DNA from: Saprospiraceae bacterium
GTDB taxonomy: Bacteria > Bacteroidota > Bacteroidia > Chitinophagales > Saprospiraceae
NCBI GenBank assembly: GCA_016720635.1
Contig: JADKKF010000024.1
Coordinates: 62,001-126,000 of the forward strand
Reading direction: 5' to 3'
Length of the DNA: 64,000 nucleotides
Part shown: one piece after another, positions 55,806 through 63,514 of the stretch
How the letters are laid out: each line of letters opens with the position of its first letter
Numbering within the stretch: the first letter of the stretch is position 1
Notes under the pieces: generated by a model
The model's input: only the letters and a program-made list of their open reading frames with translations
The model's database searches: none
What the model was told of the DNA's origin: nothing
Made by a program: the position numbers and the translations under genes

Positions 55806-56657
55806 ATGAAAAGAAAATTTTTAACTTTTTGGGGCAGAGGTGTGCCTATCATTTTTTTAGGGCTAGGAAGCTTGTACTTTTTATCGCAATGCTGCAAAGA
55901 CGATCCGAAACCCGAAGATCCTTGTCAAAATGTCCAAAGGTTTACAGCGGACTTTGATGTCGGGGAGAAAGTGGCTGACACATTTTACATTGGAGACACA
56001 TTGGCATCAGGTACTGCGTTTTTTCAAGCGAAGCAGGACTATAAATCTTATTGGTGGAAAGTGGGCGATGATGACAGAATCCGGACCACTAAGAGTTTTG
56101 GAATAAATTTTAATGATGCTTTCATTGGGTCTTCTTTCAATATTACATTGATTGCCCAAGCCTCTGATGACCAAACCAGGTGTTTCTCGGGGCCAACCAC
56201 CGATACCATAGTAAAATCTTTCGTTGTTGGGTGCTATCAAGATAGATCTAAAAGATCTACAATTTTACTATGCAATTATGGATGTATAGGCTTTTGGGAA
56301 GGTGCATATACTGATAGCCCAGACCAAAAGTTCGTCGTCAAGATTGTATATTACGATACCGACGCCAATGTAGTTCAAGGTCAATTGTACGGGAATAGGA
56401 TTTTTAATCTACCCGAAGGCTGCGGGGGTCCGCGCGATACAGAAGGGTGCAGCAATGGAGATACCACGAGGACCAATGCTGCAATAGAAATGCTTGCCGG
56501 CAGCAATTGGTTTTGTTCTTATTATCTGACTGATCGTGGAAAGTGCTGTCCACCAGCTTATTATTCAGGGCGATTGGACCCGAACGACAGGAACAAAATC
56601 ACGATTTACTACAAAAATGCAGCCTCATATAAAATATGGAAAGGAAAAAGAATTTAA
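55806..56657 (+). CDS. Hypothetical lipoprotein, cysteine-rich
   Basis: Not recognised. A 283-residue protein with a basic N-terminus, a hydrophobic helix (PIIFLGLGSLYFL) and a Cys-Cys at the cleavage position (LSQCCKDDP), typical of a Bacteroidota lipoprotein followed by an acidic Asp/Glu/Pro stretch that could route it to the surface. The mature part is beta-rich, contains at least ten Cys (including a GKCCPPAYYSG segment near the end) and ends in a charged KGKRI. No catalytic motif seen. Likely monocistronic. Confidence 0.65.
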   Translation: MKRKFLTFWGRGVPIIFLGLGSLYFLSQCCKDDPKPEDPCQNVQRFTADFDVGEKVADTFYIGDTLASGTAFFQAKQDYKSYWWKVGDDDRIRTTKSFGINFNDAFIGSSFNITLIAQASDDQTRCFSGPTTDTIVKSFVVGCYQDRSKRSTILLCNYGCIGFWEGAYTDSPDQKFVVKIVYYDTDANVVQGQLYGNRIFNLPEGCGGPRDTEGCSNGDTTRTNAAIEMLAGSNWFCSYYLTDRGKCCPPAYYSGRLDPNDRNKITIYYKNAASYKIWKGKRI

Positions 56658-56799
56658 TTTTTTAATAACGTAAACAAAAAAAAATGGAAAAACTATTGAT
56701 GAAAATTACAAATCTTTTTTAGCAGTAAAAAAAATTAATTGATTTTTTGAAAATGCCCCAAATCTACGTTTAGGGAAACCTTCTTTCACACAAACTTCC

Positions 56800-56925
56800 T
56801 GCACCCCTCCCCTAGCTGCGCAAGTGATGGAAATGGTCTCGTGAATACGAGAGTCGCAGCGAAGTATGAGCCGCGACGGAACCCATGGACAGCACGGTCC
56901 GAGTTTAGCGAGGATGCGCCCAAAT
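56800..56925. repeat. GC-rich hairpin block between convergent genes
   Basis: A block far richer in G+C than the AT-rich DNA before it. It holds three tight inverted repeats in a row: TCTCGT-GAAT-ACGAGA (56837-56852), GTCGC-15 bases-GCGAC (56853-56877) and GGAC-AGCACG-GTCC (56887-56900). It lies in the 273-base gap between the lipoprotein gene and the end of the convergent permease gene. It could be a dispersed intergenic repeat or the end of a structured RNA; no second copy was found in this window, so the repeat label is tentative. Confidence 0.35.
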
Positions 56926-56930
56926 AAAAA

Positions 56931-58151
56931 TCAATCGAATCTTAGATATCGGCTTAGATTGGAAGCCCGCCAAATAGCTGGGAGTGAACAGAGTATGCCA
57001 ATAATCGATATCGTCAGGAATACGATGATCGTGTCGCTGAAACGCAGCTGGATGGGGTAAGAATCCACGATGAAGGAGTCTGGAATCCGTACCAATTTGA
57101 ATCGTTTGTGGGCGAAATAAGCGAGAACGGCTAAAATCCATCCGATCGAGAAACCCAACCACGCGTAGAGTAACCCGATCCACCCGAATATATGCCCCAC
57201 GCGTGCTTTGGTGAGTCCCATGCTTTGCAGGATGGCGATGTCTTTCTTCTTGTCCAGAACGATGATCCAAAGGCAGCCGACGAGGTTGAAAGCGATGAGG
57301 ATCAGGGCGAGGAGCAGTACAGAATAAGAAACCCATTTTTCCATATTCATCAGCTTGAGGAAGGCTTCGTCTTGAGCGATTCTGTCCTTGACAACGAATT
57401 TTTCTCCTAGCGCAGATTGCAATTTCTGCTGCAAATCAGAAAGATCGGTATTGGGGTCACATTTTAATTCTATGGCGGATATTTGGTTGTCCAGTCTCAA
57501 GAGTTCTTGTCCGAAGCCGAGATCCACGATAATCAGCTCATTGTCAGGGTCTTGCTGGATGCTAAAAACGCCCTTGATGGTGGACTGCAATTCAACGAAA
57601 GGTGATTCTAAACTCGAAGGAACTTCGTTTTTGGGTGCGAAAACTTTTAGTGGGGTAAACTCGTCGTCCATGCGAGCGGAAACCTTATTACCAAGGCCGA
57701 TCCCTATCACCGCTTGTGGGTGCCCAAGTGAATCCAAGAGTTCGAAGCTGCCATCTACAAGGGCTTTTTCGATGCCCGTCACCTGGGGATATTGTTTGTC
57801 CACTGCCTTCATCTTGGCGAAGGATTGGCTGCCATCAAAGTCTATCATGACGGACTCTTCTAGCACTTTTGTTCGCACTTTTATGGTCGGATATTGCGAC
57901 CAAACTGTAGAATCTATGGTGGTTGGATCAAAGAATTTTCCCTGAGCAGCCGTAATGCGTATATCGGCATTCAGTGTACCGATCAAGCCCGAGAGCAAAT
58001 CTTCGAATCCATTGAACACCGAAAGAATCAATATCAAAGCGGCTGTACCAATGGCCATACCACCAATACATAGACCTGAAATAATCTGGATGGCGTTGGT
58101 GGATTTTTTGGAGAATGTATATCTCAAAGCGATGTTAAATGGTACCATCAT
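56931..58151 (-). CDS. LolC/LolE-type FtsX-family permease
   Basis: A 406-residue inner-membrane permease of the MacB/FtsX type, like the LolCE subunits that release lipoproteins towards the outer membrane. N-terminal helix with ISGLCIGGMAIGTAALILIL at about 24-43, a long periplasmic domain (about 50-265), and three more helices in the C-terminal third (SYSVLLLALILIAFNLVG, then GWIGLLYAWLGFSIGWILAV and IVFLTISIIGILCSLPAI). The LolD ATPase is not adjacent; the two-domain ABC ATPase at 59851 is of the peptide-transport type and is not its obvious partner. Three bases separate it from the end of mqnE on the same strand. The 3' half is unusually GC-rich. Confidence 0.85.
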   Translation of the reverse strand: MMVPFNIALRYTFSKKSTNAIQIISGLCIGGMAIGTAALILILSVFNGFEDLLSGLIGTLNADIRITAAQGKFFDPTTIDSTVWSQYPTIKVRTKVLEESVMIDFDGSQSFAKMKAVDKQYPQVTGIEKALVDGSFELLDSLGHPQAVIGIGLGNKVSARMDDEFTPLKVFAPKNEVPSSLESPFVELQSTIKGVFSIQQDPDNELIIVDLGFGQELLRLDNQISAIELKCDPNTDLSDLQQKLQSALGEKFVVKDRIAQDEAFLKLMNMEKWVSYSVLLLALILIAFNLVGCLWIIVLDKKKDIAILQSMGLTKARVGHIFGWIGLLYAWLGFSIGWILAVLAYFAHKRFKLVRIPDSFIVDSYPIQLRFSDTIIVFLTISIIGILCSLPAIWRASNLSRYLRFD

Positions 58152-58154
58152 CGA

Positions 58155-58700
58155 CTAATTGAGTACTGGAAGCCCTACATACACTTCTTGAGGCTCATTG
58201 ATATCCAGATCGCTATAATCCACTAGCTGGCTGTACAATGTGTCTCTTTCTATTGGTTTTCTACCTGCCCGCTTGATGAGATCTACCAATTGATGCGTGG
58301 ATAAAGATGGATTTTGCTCTTCGGATCCAGCCATGGAATAAATCTTGGTAGTGTCATCGATCGTGCCATCTATGTCATCGACGCCGAAAGAGAGCGAGAG
58401 TTGAGCCATTTCTCTTCCGAGCATAGGCCAGTAGGCCTTGATATGATCAAAATTGTCCAAATAGATGCGGCTGACGGCATAATTTTTCATATCCTCGATG
58501 CTAGTGGTCTCGGCGATATGGGACATTTGGTTGTCTTTGTTTCTAAACTTCAAGGGGATGAATGTTTGGAAACCTCCCGTTTCGTCCTGAAGGGTCCTAA
58601 GCTGCTTCAGGTGATCGATTCGGTGCTCGTAGGTCTCAATATGCCCATACAGGATTGTTGCATTAGATTTGCGGCCCATTTTGTGCCAAATTCGATGCAT
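58155..58700 (-). CDS. mqnE: Aminodeoxyfutalosine synthase MqnE, C-terminal fragment
   Basis: C-terminal 181 residues of MqnE in the second frame: MHRIWHKMGRKSNATILYGH, then HRIDHLKQLRTLQDETGGFQ and FGVDDIDGTIDDTTKIYSM. The homologous reading begins about 58 codons earlier, at the frameshift near 58875, in a sequence (VEFLFIFKKAKVSYEEGLTR, later GGGAEIFDPTIRQQI) that lies in this frame but upstream of the first ATG. The gene continues into the permease gene with a gap of three bases. Confidence 0.88.
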   Translation of the reverse strand: MHRIWHKMGRKSNATILYGHIETYEHRIDHLKQLRTLQDETGGFQTFIPLKFRNKDNQMSHIAETTSIEDMKNYAVSRIYLDNFDHIKAYWPMLGREMAQLSLSFGVDDIDGTIDDTTKIYSMAGSEEQNPSLSTHQLVDLIKRAGRKPIERDTLYSQLVDYSDLDINEPQEVYVGLPVLN

Positions 58701-59338
58701 TTCGAGCCACTGGGTGCCATCGCATTTATCGGCGGCGATCTGCTGTCTAATGGTTGGATCAAATATTTCTGCCCCTCCTCCTGGTATGCTGTCAAGACCT
58801 GCTTGTGCAAGGCGAGTAAGGCCTTCTTCATAAGAAACTTTTGCTTTCTTAAAAAATATAAAGAGGAACTCAACGGGGTCAATGCTTTGATGTGGAGCTC
58901 TGGTCTATGTGCCTTTATCTCTCGAAATAAATTCTCATAAAATGGCAAATCGTATCTAGGCAAAACTCCACCGACGATATGAACTTCTGTAACATTCTTT
59001 CCGTCGTATTTTTTAACGAAATCCATCATCTCCTCGTGCGTGTATTCCCAGCCTTCTTCTCTTTGTTTGATAAGGCGCGAATAGCTACAAAACTTGCAAT
59101 CATAGACACATAGGTTGGTGGGTTCTATATGAAAATTCCTATTGAAATACGTATTGTCTCCGTGTTTCTCCTCACGAATGGCATTGGCGAGATATCCAAC
59201 GAAACCTAGGGATTTTTCTTGAAATAACCTAAGGGCATCGCCTTCGTCAATGCGCTGATTTGAAGCTATTTTCTCTGCAATTTTAGTCAAATCTGAATCG
59301 ATGCCTAGGTTTTTTATAAAATCAAAATTGATATTCAT
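58607..59338 (-). CDS. mqnE: Aminodeoxyfutalosine synthase MqnE, N-terminal fragment
   Basis: Radical SAM enzyme that joins chorismate-derived carboxyvinyl-oxybenzoate and SAM in the first committed futalosine-pathway step to menaquinone. The cluster motif CVYDCKFCSYSR (CxxxCxxC) is near residue 77, preceded by NTYFNRNFHIEPTNL, with EVHIVGGVLPRYDLPFYENL further on. At HIKALTPV the frame is lost in a C4 run (G4 on the plus strand, 58875-58878) that should be C5; from there to the stop the residues are out of frame. The intact enzyme would be about 394 residues. It supplies menaquinol to the complex III encoded at 12-26 kb. Confidence 0.9.
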   Translation of the reverse strand: MNINFDFIKNLGIDSDLTKIAEKIASNQRIDEGDALRLFQEKSLGFVGYLANAIREEKHGDNTYFNRNFHIEPTNLCVYDCKFCSYSRLIKQREEGWEYTHEEMMDFVKKYDGKNVTEVHIVGGVLPRYDLPFYENLFREIKAHRPELHIKALTPLSSSLYFLRKQKFLMKKALLALHKQVLTAYQEEGQKYLIQPLDSRSPPINAMAPSGSKCIEFGTKWAANLMQQSCMGILRPTSTESIT

Positions 59339-59363
59339 ATTGTAGAAAAAATTGAAAAATTAA

Positions 59364-59831
59364 TCACTGACACAAAATCACAAGATCATTGGTTCGAATT
59401 TCATTGGACCAATGCCCTGCACGGTCTTTGATTTTTATGAGATAATGAAGGCTGTCCGTGGGATATTGTGTAGAAGGAAAACAAGCAGAACCATCAGGGT
59501 AAATACAACAAGTTGAATAAACCAAAAAGCCTATTTCTCCACTGATACCGTTGCCCGAACCTTCGATGGGAACAAAAGGAATTTTAAATTTTTCAGGGAA
59601 ACCTGGAATCCTAGAATCCGTTACGATCAAATTGAGGCTGTCTTTGTCGCCGAGATCTCCATCGCCATCGGTAAATGAAATGCGGATCAACGTGCTATCG
59701 CCATTGACCGAACTTTGGACCATAGAACTTTTGGTCATACCGAGGTATTCGATTTTTGGTTCGATGGGAAAACCAGGCTTGTTGGTACAAGAGGCAGAAA
59801 GCACAAAGAACAAATAAAATAATCGTTTCAT
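59364..59831 (-). CDS. Small lipoprotein, unknown function
   Basis: A 155-residue lipoprotein: MKRLFYLFFVLSASCTNKPG has a clear lipobox (LSAS-C). The mature part has a beta-sandwich look with the calcium-binding-like acidic loop SFTDGDGDLGDKDSL and a GHWSNEIRTNDLVI end. Start ATG 59831 is chosen because earlier in-frame ATGs (up to 59942) precede a non-signal-like sequence that overlaps the end of the ABC gene. Function unknown; downstream of the ABC transporter gene and upstream of mqnE on the same strand. Confidence 0.7.
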   Translation of the reverse strand: MKRLFYLFFVLSASCTNKPGFPIEPKIEYLGMTKSSMVQSSVNGDSTLIRISFTDGDGDLGDKDSLNLIVTDSRIPGFPEKFKIPFVPIEGSGNGISGEIGFLVYSTCCIYPDGSACFPSTQYPTDSLHYLIKIKDRAGHWSNEIRTNDLVILCQ

Positions 59832-59850
59832 ACGCTCAGATAACGTGATT

Positions 59851-61533
59851 TTATGCATTATGTTTAGGTATTTTTGGGACAGCATCCAATAGATTTTGGG
59901 TATATGGATGGACAGCATTGAAAAATATGTGTTCGACATCACCTTCCTCCACTATTTCACCAGATTTCATAACAACGATCCTATCACAAATATTGTACAC
60001 AACGGCCATATCGTGTGAAATAAAAATGATACTCAAATCACGCTCACGCTGGATATCCAAAAGGAGCTGCAAGACTTGGGCTTGGACGGTCACATCTAAT
60101 GCGGAAACTGATTCATCACAAACCAAAACTTCTGGATTGAGCGCAAGAGCCCTGGCAATGGAGATTCTTTGCCTTTGACCACCGCTAAATTGCGAAGGGT
60201 ATTTATTGAAATCTCCCACTTGGAGACCAACTTTTTGTAACAATTCGAGGGTTTTCTGGTGAGCCTCAGCAGGAGGATAAATTTTGTGTTCGAGCATCGG
60301 CTCTAGTATGGCTTCACCAATTTTCATTTTGGGATTTAGCGAAGCGAATGGATCTTGGAATATCAATTGCATGCGTTTTCTTTCCAACCGAAGTTCTCTA
60401 CCTTGAAGGTCTAGCCAATCGGCATCAAAGAGTTTTATCTCACCCATGACAGGGTCTATCAGCCTCAGAAGTGCTTTGGCTAGGGAAGATTTACCGCTGC
60501 CAGATTCACCTACGACTCCAAGAATCTCACCTTTTTTTAGCGTCAAATTTAAATCCTTGACTGCAATATGGTATTCTTTTACTCTACCAAAAAAATCTCT
60601 CTTGGTTGGATATTCGACCTTAATTTTATTTATTTCTAATATCCTCGGGGCGGTATCAATCAATCTCAATCTATGCTCCAAACGAGTTTTGTATTCGTTT
60701 TCTGGAATTGATTTTGGTTCATTTTTTTGTAACAAAAGCCTTCGTTGGCCCTTGAAAGTAGGCATCGAAGCCAAGAGATTTTTCGTGTATTCGCTGGTTG
60801 GATTGTAGAGTATTGTTTCCACAGATCCAAAATCCTTAAGGTGTCCGTTATGTAAAACTGCTATTTTATCCGAAATGGAAGAAACCAATCCCAAATCGTG
60901 AGAAATGAACAAGATGGACATATTGTACTCATCTTTGAGGTCTTTTAAGATATGAATAATCTCTTTCTGGACGGTCACATCGAGGGCGGTGGTAGGTTCA
61001 TCGGCTATGAGGAGTTGAGGTCCATTTAGCAAGGCCATCGCGATCATAATGCGCTGCAATTGTCCCCCTGATATTTGATGCGGAAAAGAATCCAGTATGC
61101 GGTCGATATTCGACAGCTGCATGTCTTTCAATGCCTTGGTTATTTTCTTTTTTCTTTCGGAAAATGGAATTTCTTTTTGGTGAATGGTGATGGCTTCGTC
61201 TAGCTGATCTTTGATGCGCATGAGGGGATTCATAGCAGACATGGGTTCCTGAAAAATCATAGCAATTTCATTGCCTCTGATTTTGCACAAATCCGCTTCA
61301 CTAGAAGATAAGAGATCTATTTCATTCCAGAAAATTTGCCCTTGAACCAATTTTGGAATCTCAGGCAATAAGCCTAAAATAGCGAGACTTACCATGGTCT
61401 TTCCGCTCCCACTCTCTCCTACTAAAGATACTATCTGACCTGATTCTATAGAAAGATCAAAATGCTCGAGGACTACCTTTTCATTCGAGAAGTTGGGGTT
61501 GAATACTATGCACAAATCGCGGATTGTCAACAT
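59851..61533 (-). CDS. Peptide/nickel-type ABC transporter ATPase, two fused ATP-binding domains
   Basis: A 560-residue cytoplasmic ATPase made of two ABC domains (like DppD and DppF fused). Domain 1: Walker A GESGSGKTMVSL, signature ISGGQLQRIMIAMAL, Walker B LLIADEPTTALDVT. Domain 2: Walker A GESGSGKSSLAKAL, signature FSGGQRQRISIARALAL, Walker B VLVCDESVSALDVT. The C-terminal end of each domain has the oligopeptide-ABC extension (HPYTQNLLDAVPKI at the end). Walker A lysines and signature glutamines are intact. No permease or binding protein is nearby, so the substrate is unclear; peptides are most likely. Confidence 0.94.
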   Translation of the reverse strand: MLTIRDLCIVFNPNFSNEKVVLEHFDLSIESGQIVSLVGESGSGKTMVSLAILGLLPEIPKLVQGQIFWNEIDLLSSSEADLCKIRGNEIAMIFQEPMSAMNPLMRIKDQLDEAITIHQKEIPFSERKKKITKALKDMQLSNIDRILDSFPHQISGGQLQRIMIAMALLNGPQLLIADEPTTALDVTVQKEIIHILKDLKDEYNMSILFISHDLGLVSSISDKIAVLHNGHLKDFGSVETILYNPTSEYTKNLLASMPTFKGQRRLLLQKNEPKSIPENEYKTRLEHRLRLIDTAPRILEINKIKVEYPTKRDFFGRVKEYHIAVKDLNLTLKKGEILGVVGESGSGKSSLAKALLRLIDPVMGEIKLFDADWLDLQGRELRLERKRMQLIFQDPFASLNPKMKIGEAILEPMLEHKIYPPAEAHQKTLELLQKVGLQVGDFNKYPSQFSGGQRQRISIARALALNPEVLVCDESVSALDVTVQAQVLQLLLDIQRERDLSIIFISHDMAVVYNICDRIVVMKSGEIVEEGDVEHIFFNAVHPYTQNLLDAVPKIPKHNA

Positions 61534-61537
61534 CTAA

Positions 61538-61545
61538 CAAAGCTA
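61538..61545 (-). promoter_or_regulatory. Candidate -7 element almost on the ABC gene start
   Basis: Minus strand reads TAGCTTTG, a perfect TAnnTTTG box only 5 bases upstream of ATG 61533, so transcription would begin at about the start codon. This would make a leaderless mRNA, or the true translation start may lie further in. No -33 TTTG was identified. Confidence 0.3.
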
Positions 61546-61697
61546 AGCATTTTAAAAATTAAAAATAACTAAAACATAGAGCTGTTTGGATGAACTAACA
61601 AAAAAACAAAAGCCCAAGCACATCTGAACCCTTGCTTTAATTTAAAATAAAATATAACTAATAATGCAACAAATCCAATATTAGTGAATAAATAGCT

Positions 61698-61705
61698 TAT
61701 ATTTG
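61698..61705 (+). promoter_or_regulatory. -7 promoter element for the 61725 gene
   Basis: TATATTTG, a perfect TAnnTTTG box 19 bases before ATG 61725, with a predicted leader of about 15 bases. It supports the start of the short first fragment listed below. Confidence 0.45.
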
Positions 61706-61724
61706 TAAAATAAACCACCATAAA

Positions 61725-61904
61725 ATGAATGCGATTCGAATTTTATCAACAAGTGCATGCCTTTTAATTTGTGTATTTAAACTCAAGAGTCAAGAAACCG
61801 AAAAATTCTACGATTCATTCACATTTCAAGTTGGAATTACGGTCAATGCCAATAAAAATTTTGACGGCACAAAAGGAACTTTCCGAGTATCAGATCATAT
61901 ATAG
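61725..61904 (+). CDS. Secreted protein of unknown function, N-terminal fragment
   Basis: A 59-codon open frame beginning with an export signal (MNAIRILSTSACLLICVFKL, cleaved near KSQE) and then a beta-strand-like start (FYDSFTFQVGITVNA). It stops at TAG 61902-61904 just where the following ORF begins in a frame one base back; one extra base in the CATATATAGG region lets the reading go on as SDHI(I)GVALTKYFGN. The two are therefore one gene broken by a one-base loss. Confidence 0.65.
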   Translation: MNAIRILSTSACLLICVFKLKSQETEKFYDSFTFQVGITVNANKNFDGTKGTFRVSDHI

Positions 61905-61912
61905 GAGTTGCC

Positions 61913-62806
61913 TTGACCAAATATTTTGGAAATTTAATTTTAAATGGCTCAACTAATTTAGGGTTTTATAATAAATCATTGGGCAATTGCCTGACGCTTG
62001 AGAGCCAAGACAATCAAATTGATCTTACGAGCAGTTTTCAATTCGGATATGCCAGCATGCCCCATAATCATTCAGAAATACCGTTTTGGAAGGCCAGTCG
62101 CTCCATCAATAATTTGTCATTTAATAATATCATCACAGATGGTGACAGAAAAATTCATATCATCCAAGGTGTGCATTTCATCGTCAATAATCACCATAGA
62201 AATCAAACCGTCGGTTCTACATTCGTTCAAGGAAATAACCTCAGTATTTACTATTATAACGATGGTCCGTATTTTTCTCAGATTGGATTAGGGGATGGAT
62301 TTGATCGATTTTGGACAGGAGGTGGAGGACTGATTTGGCATCACCCATGGAGAAAGTACCAGAATATACTAGAATTCAGCTTTGATCAGTTTACGGGCTA
62401 TAGACGCAGTTTTTACGAAGCCGCGAAACTGCTTGGGACCGATGTTTTTGACTATACATTGCTAGAAGATTTGGCCGCCATAGAATCCAAGTCTGGCTCA
62501 CGGAGAGAATTCAGAAGTAAGATAACTAACTTTACAGGGAAAAGCAATTTTAATAAAAACTTCAACTCTTCATCGTATAATTTGAAGATAAATGGCGGTT
62601 GTATTTCACCTAATTTGTATGGTACATTAGGGTTTAATATTGGATTATTGGGATCATTGCGATTTGAAAAAAATCCCAAGCAAAAGCGTTATTATTCACT
62701 CCAAGACTTTATTCATATCAATAGTGCCATGCCACTTCATCAATCTCAGGGACAGAATTCTCTGTTGATTGGATTCAATTATAATCCAATATTTGATAAA
62801 TTATGA
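61913..62806 (+). CDS. Secreted protein of unknown function, C-terminal fragment
   Basis: Second, larger part of the same protein (about 297 residues). The strand pattern of alternating residues, aromatic-rich (ILNGSTNLGFYNKSLG, then FDRFWTGGGGLIWHHPW and IGLLGSLRFEKNPKQKRYY), looks like a beta-barrel or beta-sandwich outer-membrane protein, but no family was recognised. Its last four bases (ATGA) overlap the start of the lipoprotein gene, a sign of translational coupling. Confidence 0.6.
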   Translation: MTKYFGNLILNGSTNLGFYNKSLGNCLTLESQDNQIDLTSSFQFGYASMPHNHSEIPFWKASRSINNLSFNNIITDGDRKIHIIQGVHFIVNNHHRNQTVGSTFVQGNNLSIYYYNDGPYFSQIGLGDGFDRFWTGGGGLIWHHPWRKYQNILEFSFDQFTGYRRSFYEAAKLLGTDVFDYTLLEDLAAIESKSGSRREFRSKITNFTGKSNFNKNFNSSSYNLKINGGCISPNLYGTLGFNIGLLGSLRFEKNPKQKRYYSLQDFIHINSAMPLHQSQGQNSLLIGFNYNPIFDKL

Positions 62807-63468
62807 AAACCAATATTTCACTTTTTTGTGTCCTATCATTATTAATGTATGGCTGCAAGCTTCCCTATCTATCAGACTATGCGATGGCACAGCTTTATCC
62901 ACCACTGATAGAAGGCACAACGGTTTATAAATACAATACTTGGGCTAACCAATATAGCTATTATCGATACGGTCAAGAGATGAGGGTTGTGCTTTACCAT
63001 GATTCCAAAATTCTGAGTAAAGACTTGTATTTCAATAAAACGGTGGACAGTATGAACTTCTTTAGTCTCACATTTCTAGCACCTAACTATCAGATATCGG
63101 CTGGAGACACAGTAATCTTCGAATCCATCAAGAAGAATGAGGCAAAGAAAATAATCATGGCTAAGAAAATGGAAGGGATTATTAGATCCTATACTAACCA
63201 CAGTCTCGAAATAAATTTTTACAAAGGATGGAATCACAAAGCTGGCATCATGGACATCATCCGACTTAGAGAATCCGCCGATGATGACAAATTGATAAAT
63301 ACCAAAAGTTCAAAATTGAATGTAGATTTATACGGTTCGCTGATATGCGCATCCAATCTATATTGCGATTCTTTGGAAATATCCACGATTATAGACAGAC
63401 AACACGATACAGGTGAAAAGTCCTCGATTTCGTTGAAATGTTTGACGAACCCTTTAGGATGCACGTGA
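62803..63468 (+). CDS. Lipoprotein of unknown function, coupled to the 61725 gene
   Basis: A 221-residue lipoprotein with the lipobox LLMYGCKLP. The mature protein has no recognised motif; central strands include IISAGDTVIFESIKKN-like segments (SAGDTVIFESIKKNE) and a C-terminal region with two pairs of Cys. The start overlaps the previous stop by 4 bases, so this and the secreted beta-rich protein probably work together, perhaps as an outer-membrane pair. Convergent with the transketolase gene. Confidence 0.6.
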   Translation: MKTNISLFCVLSLLMYGCKLPYLSDYAMAQLYPPLIEGTTVYKYNTWANQYSYYRYGQEMRVVLYHDSKILSKDLYFNKTVDSMNFFSLTFLAPNYQISAGDTVIFESIKKNEAKKIIMAKKMEGIIRSYTNHSLEINFYKGWNHKAGIMDIIRLRESADDDKLINTKSSKLNVDLYGSLICASNLYCDSLEISTIIDRQHDTGEKSSISLKCLTNPLGCT

Positions 63469-63514
63469 ACCAGTATCCTGCTGATTTATTTTTTACTAGA
63501 AATGATTGATAAAA

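Noticed and set aside
56866..57336. Open frames across the GC-rich block and the permease 3' end
   Set aside because: They are antisense or out-of-frame to the permease gene and have only Arg/His-rich low-complexity character expected from its codons.
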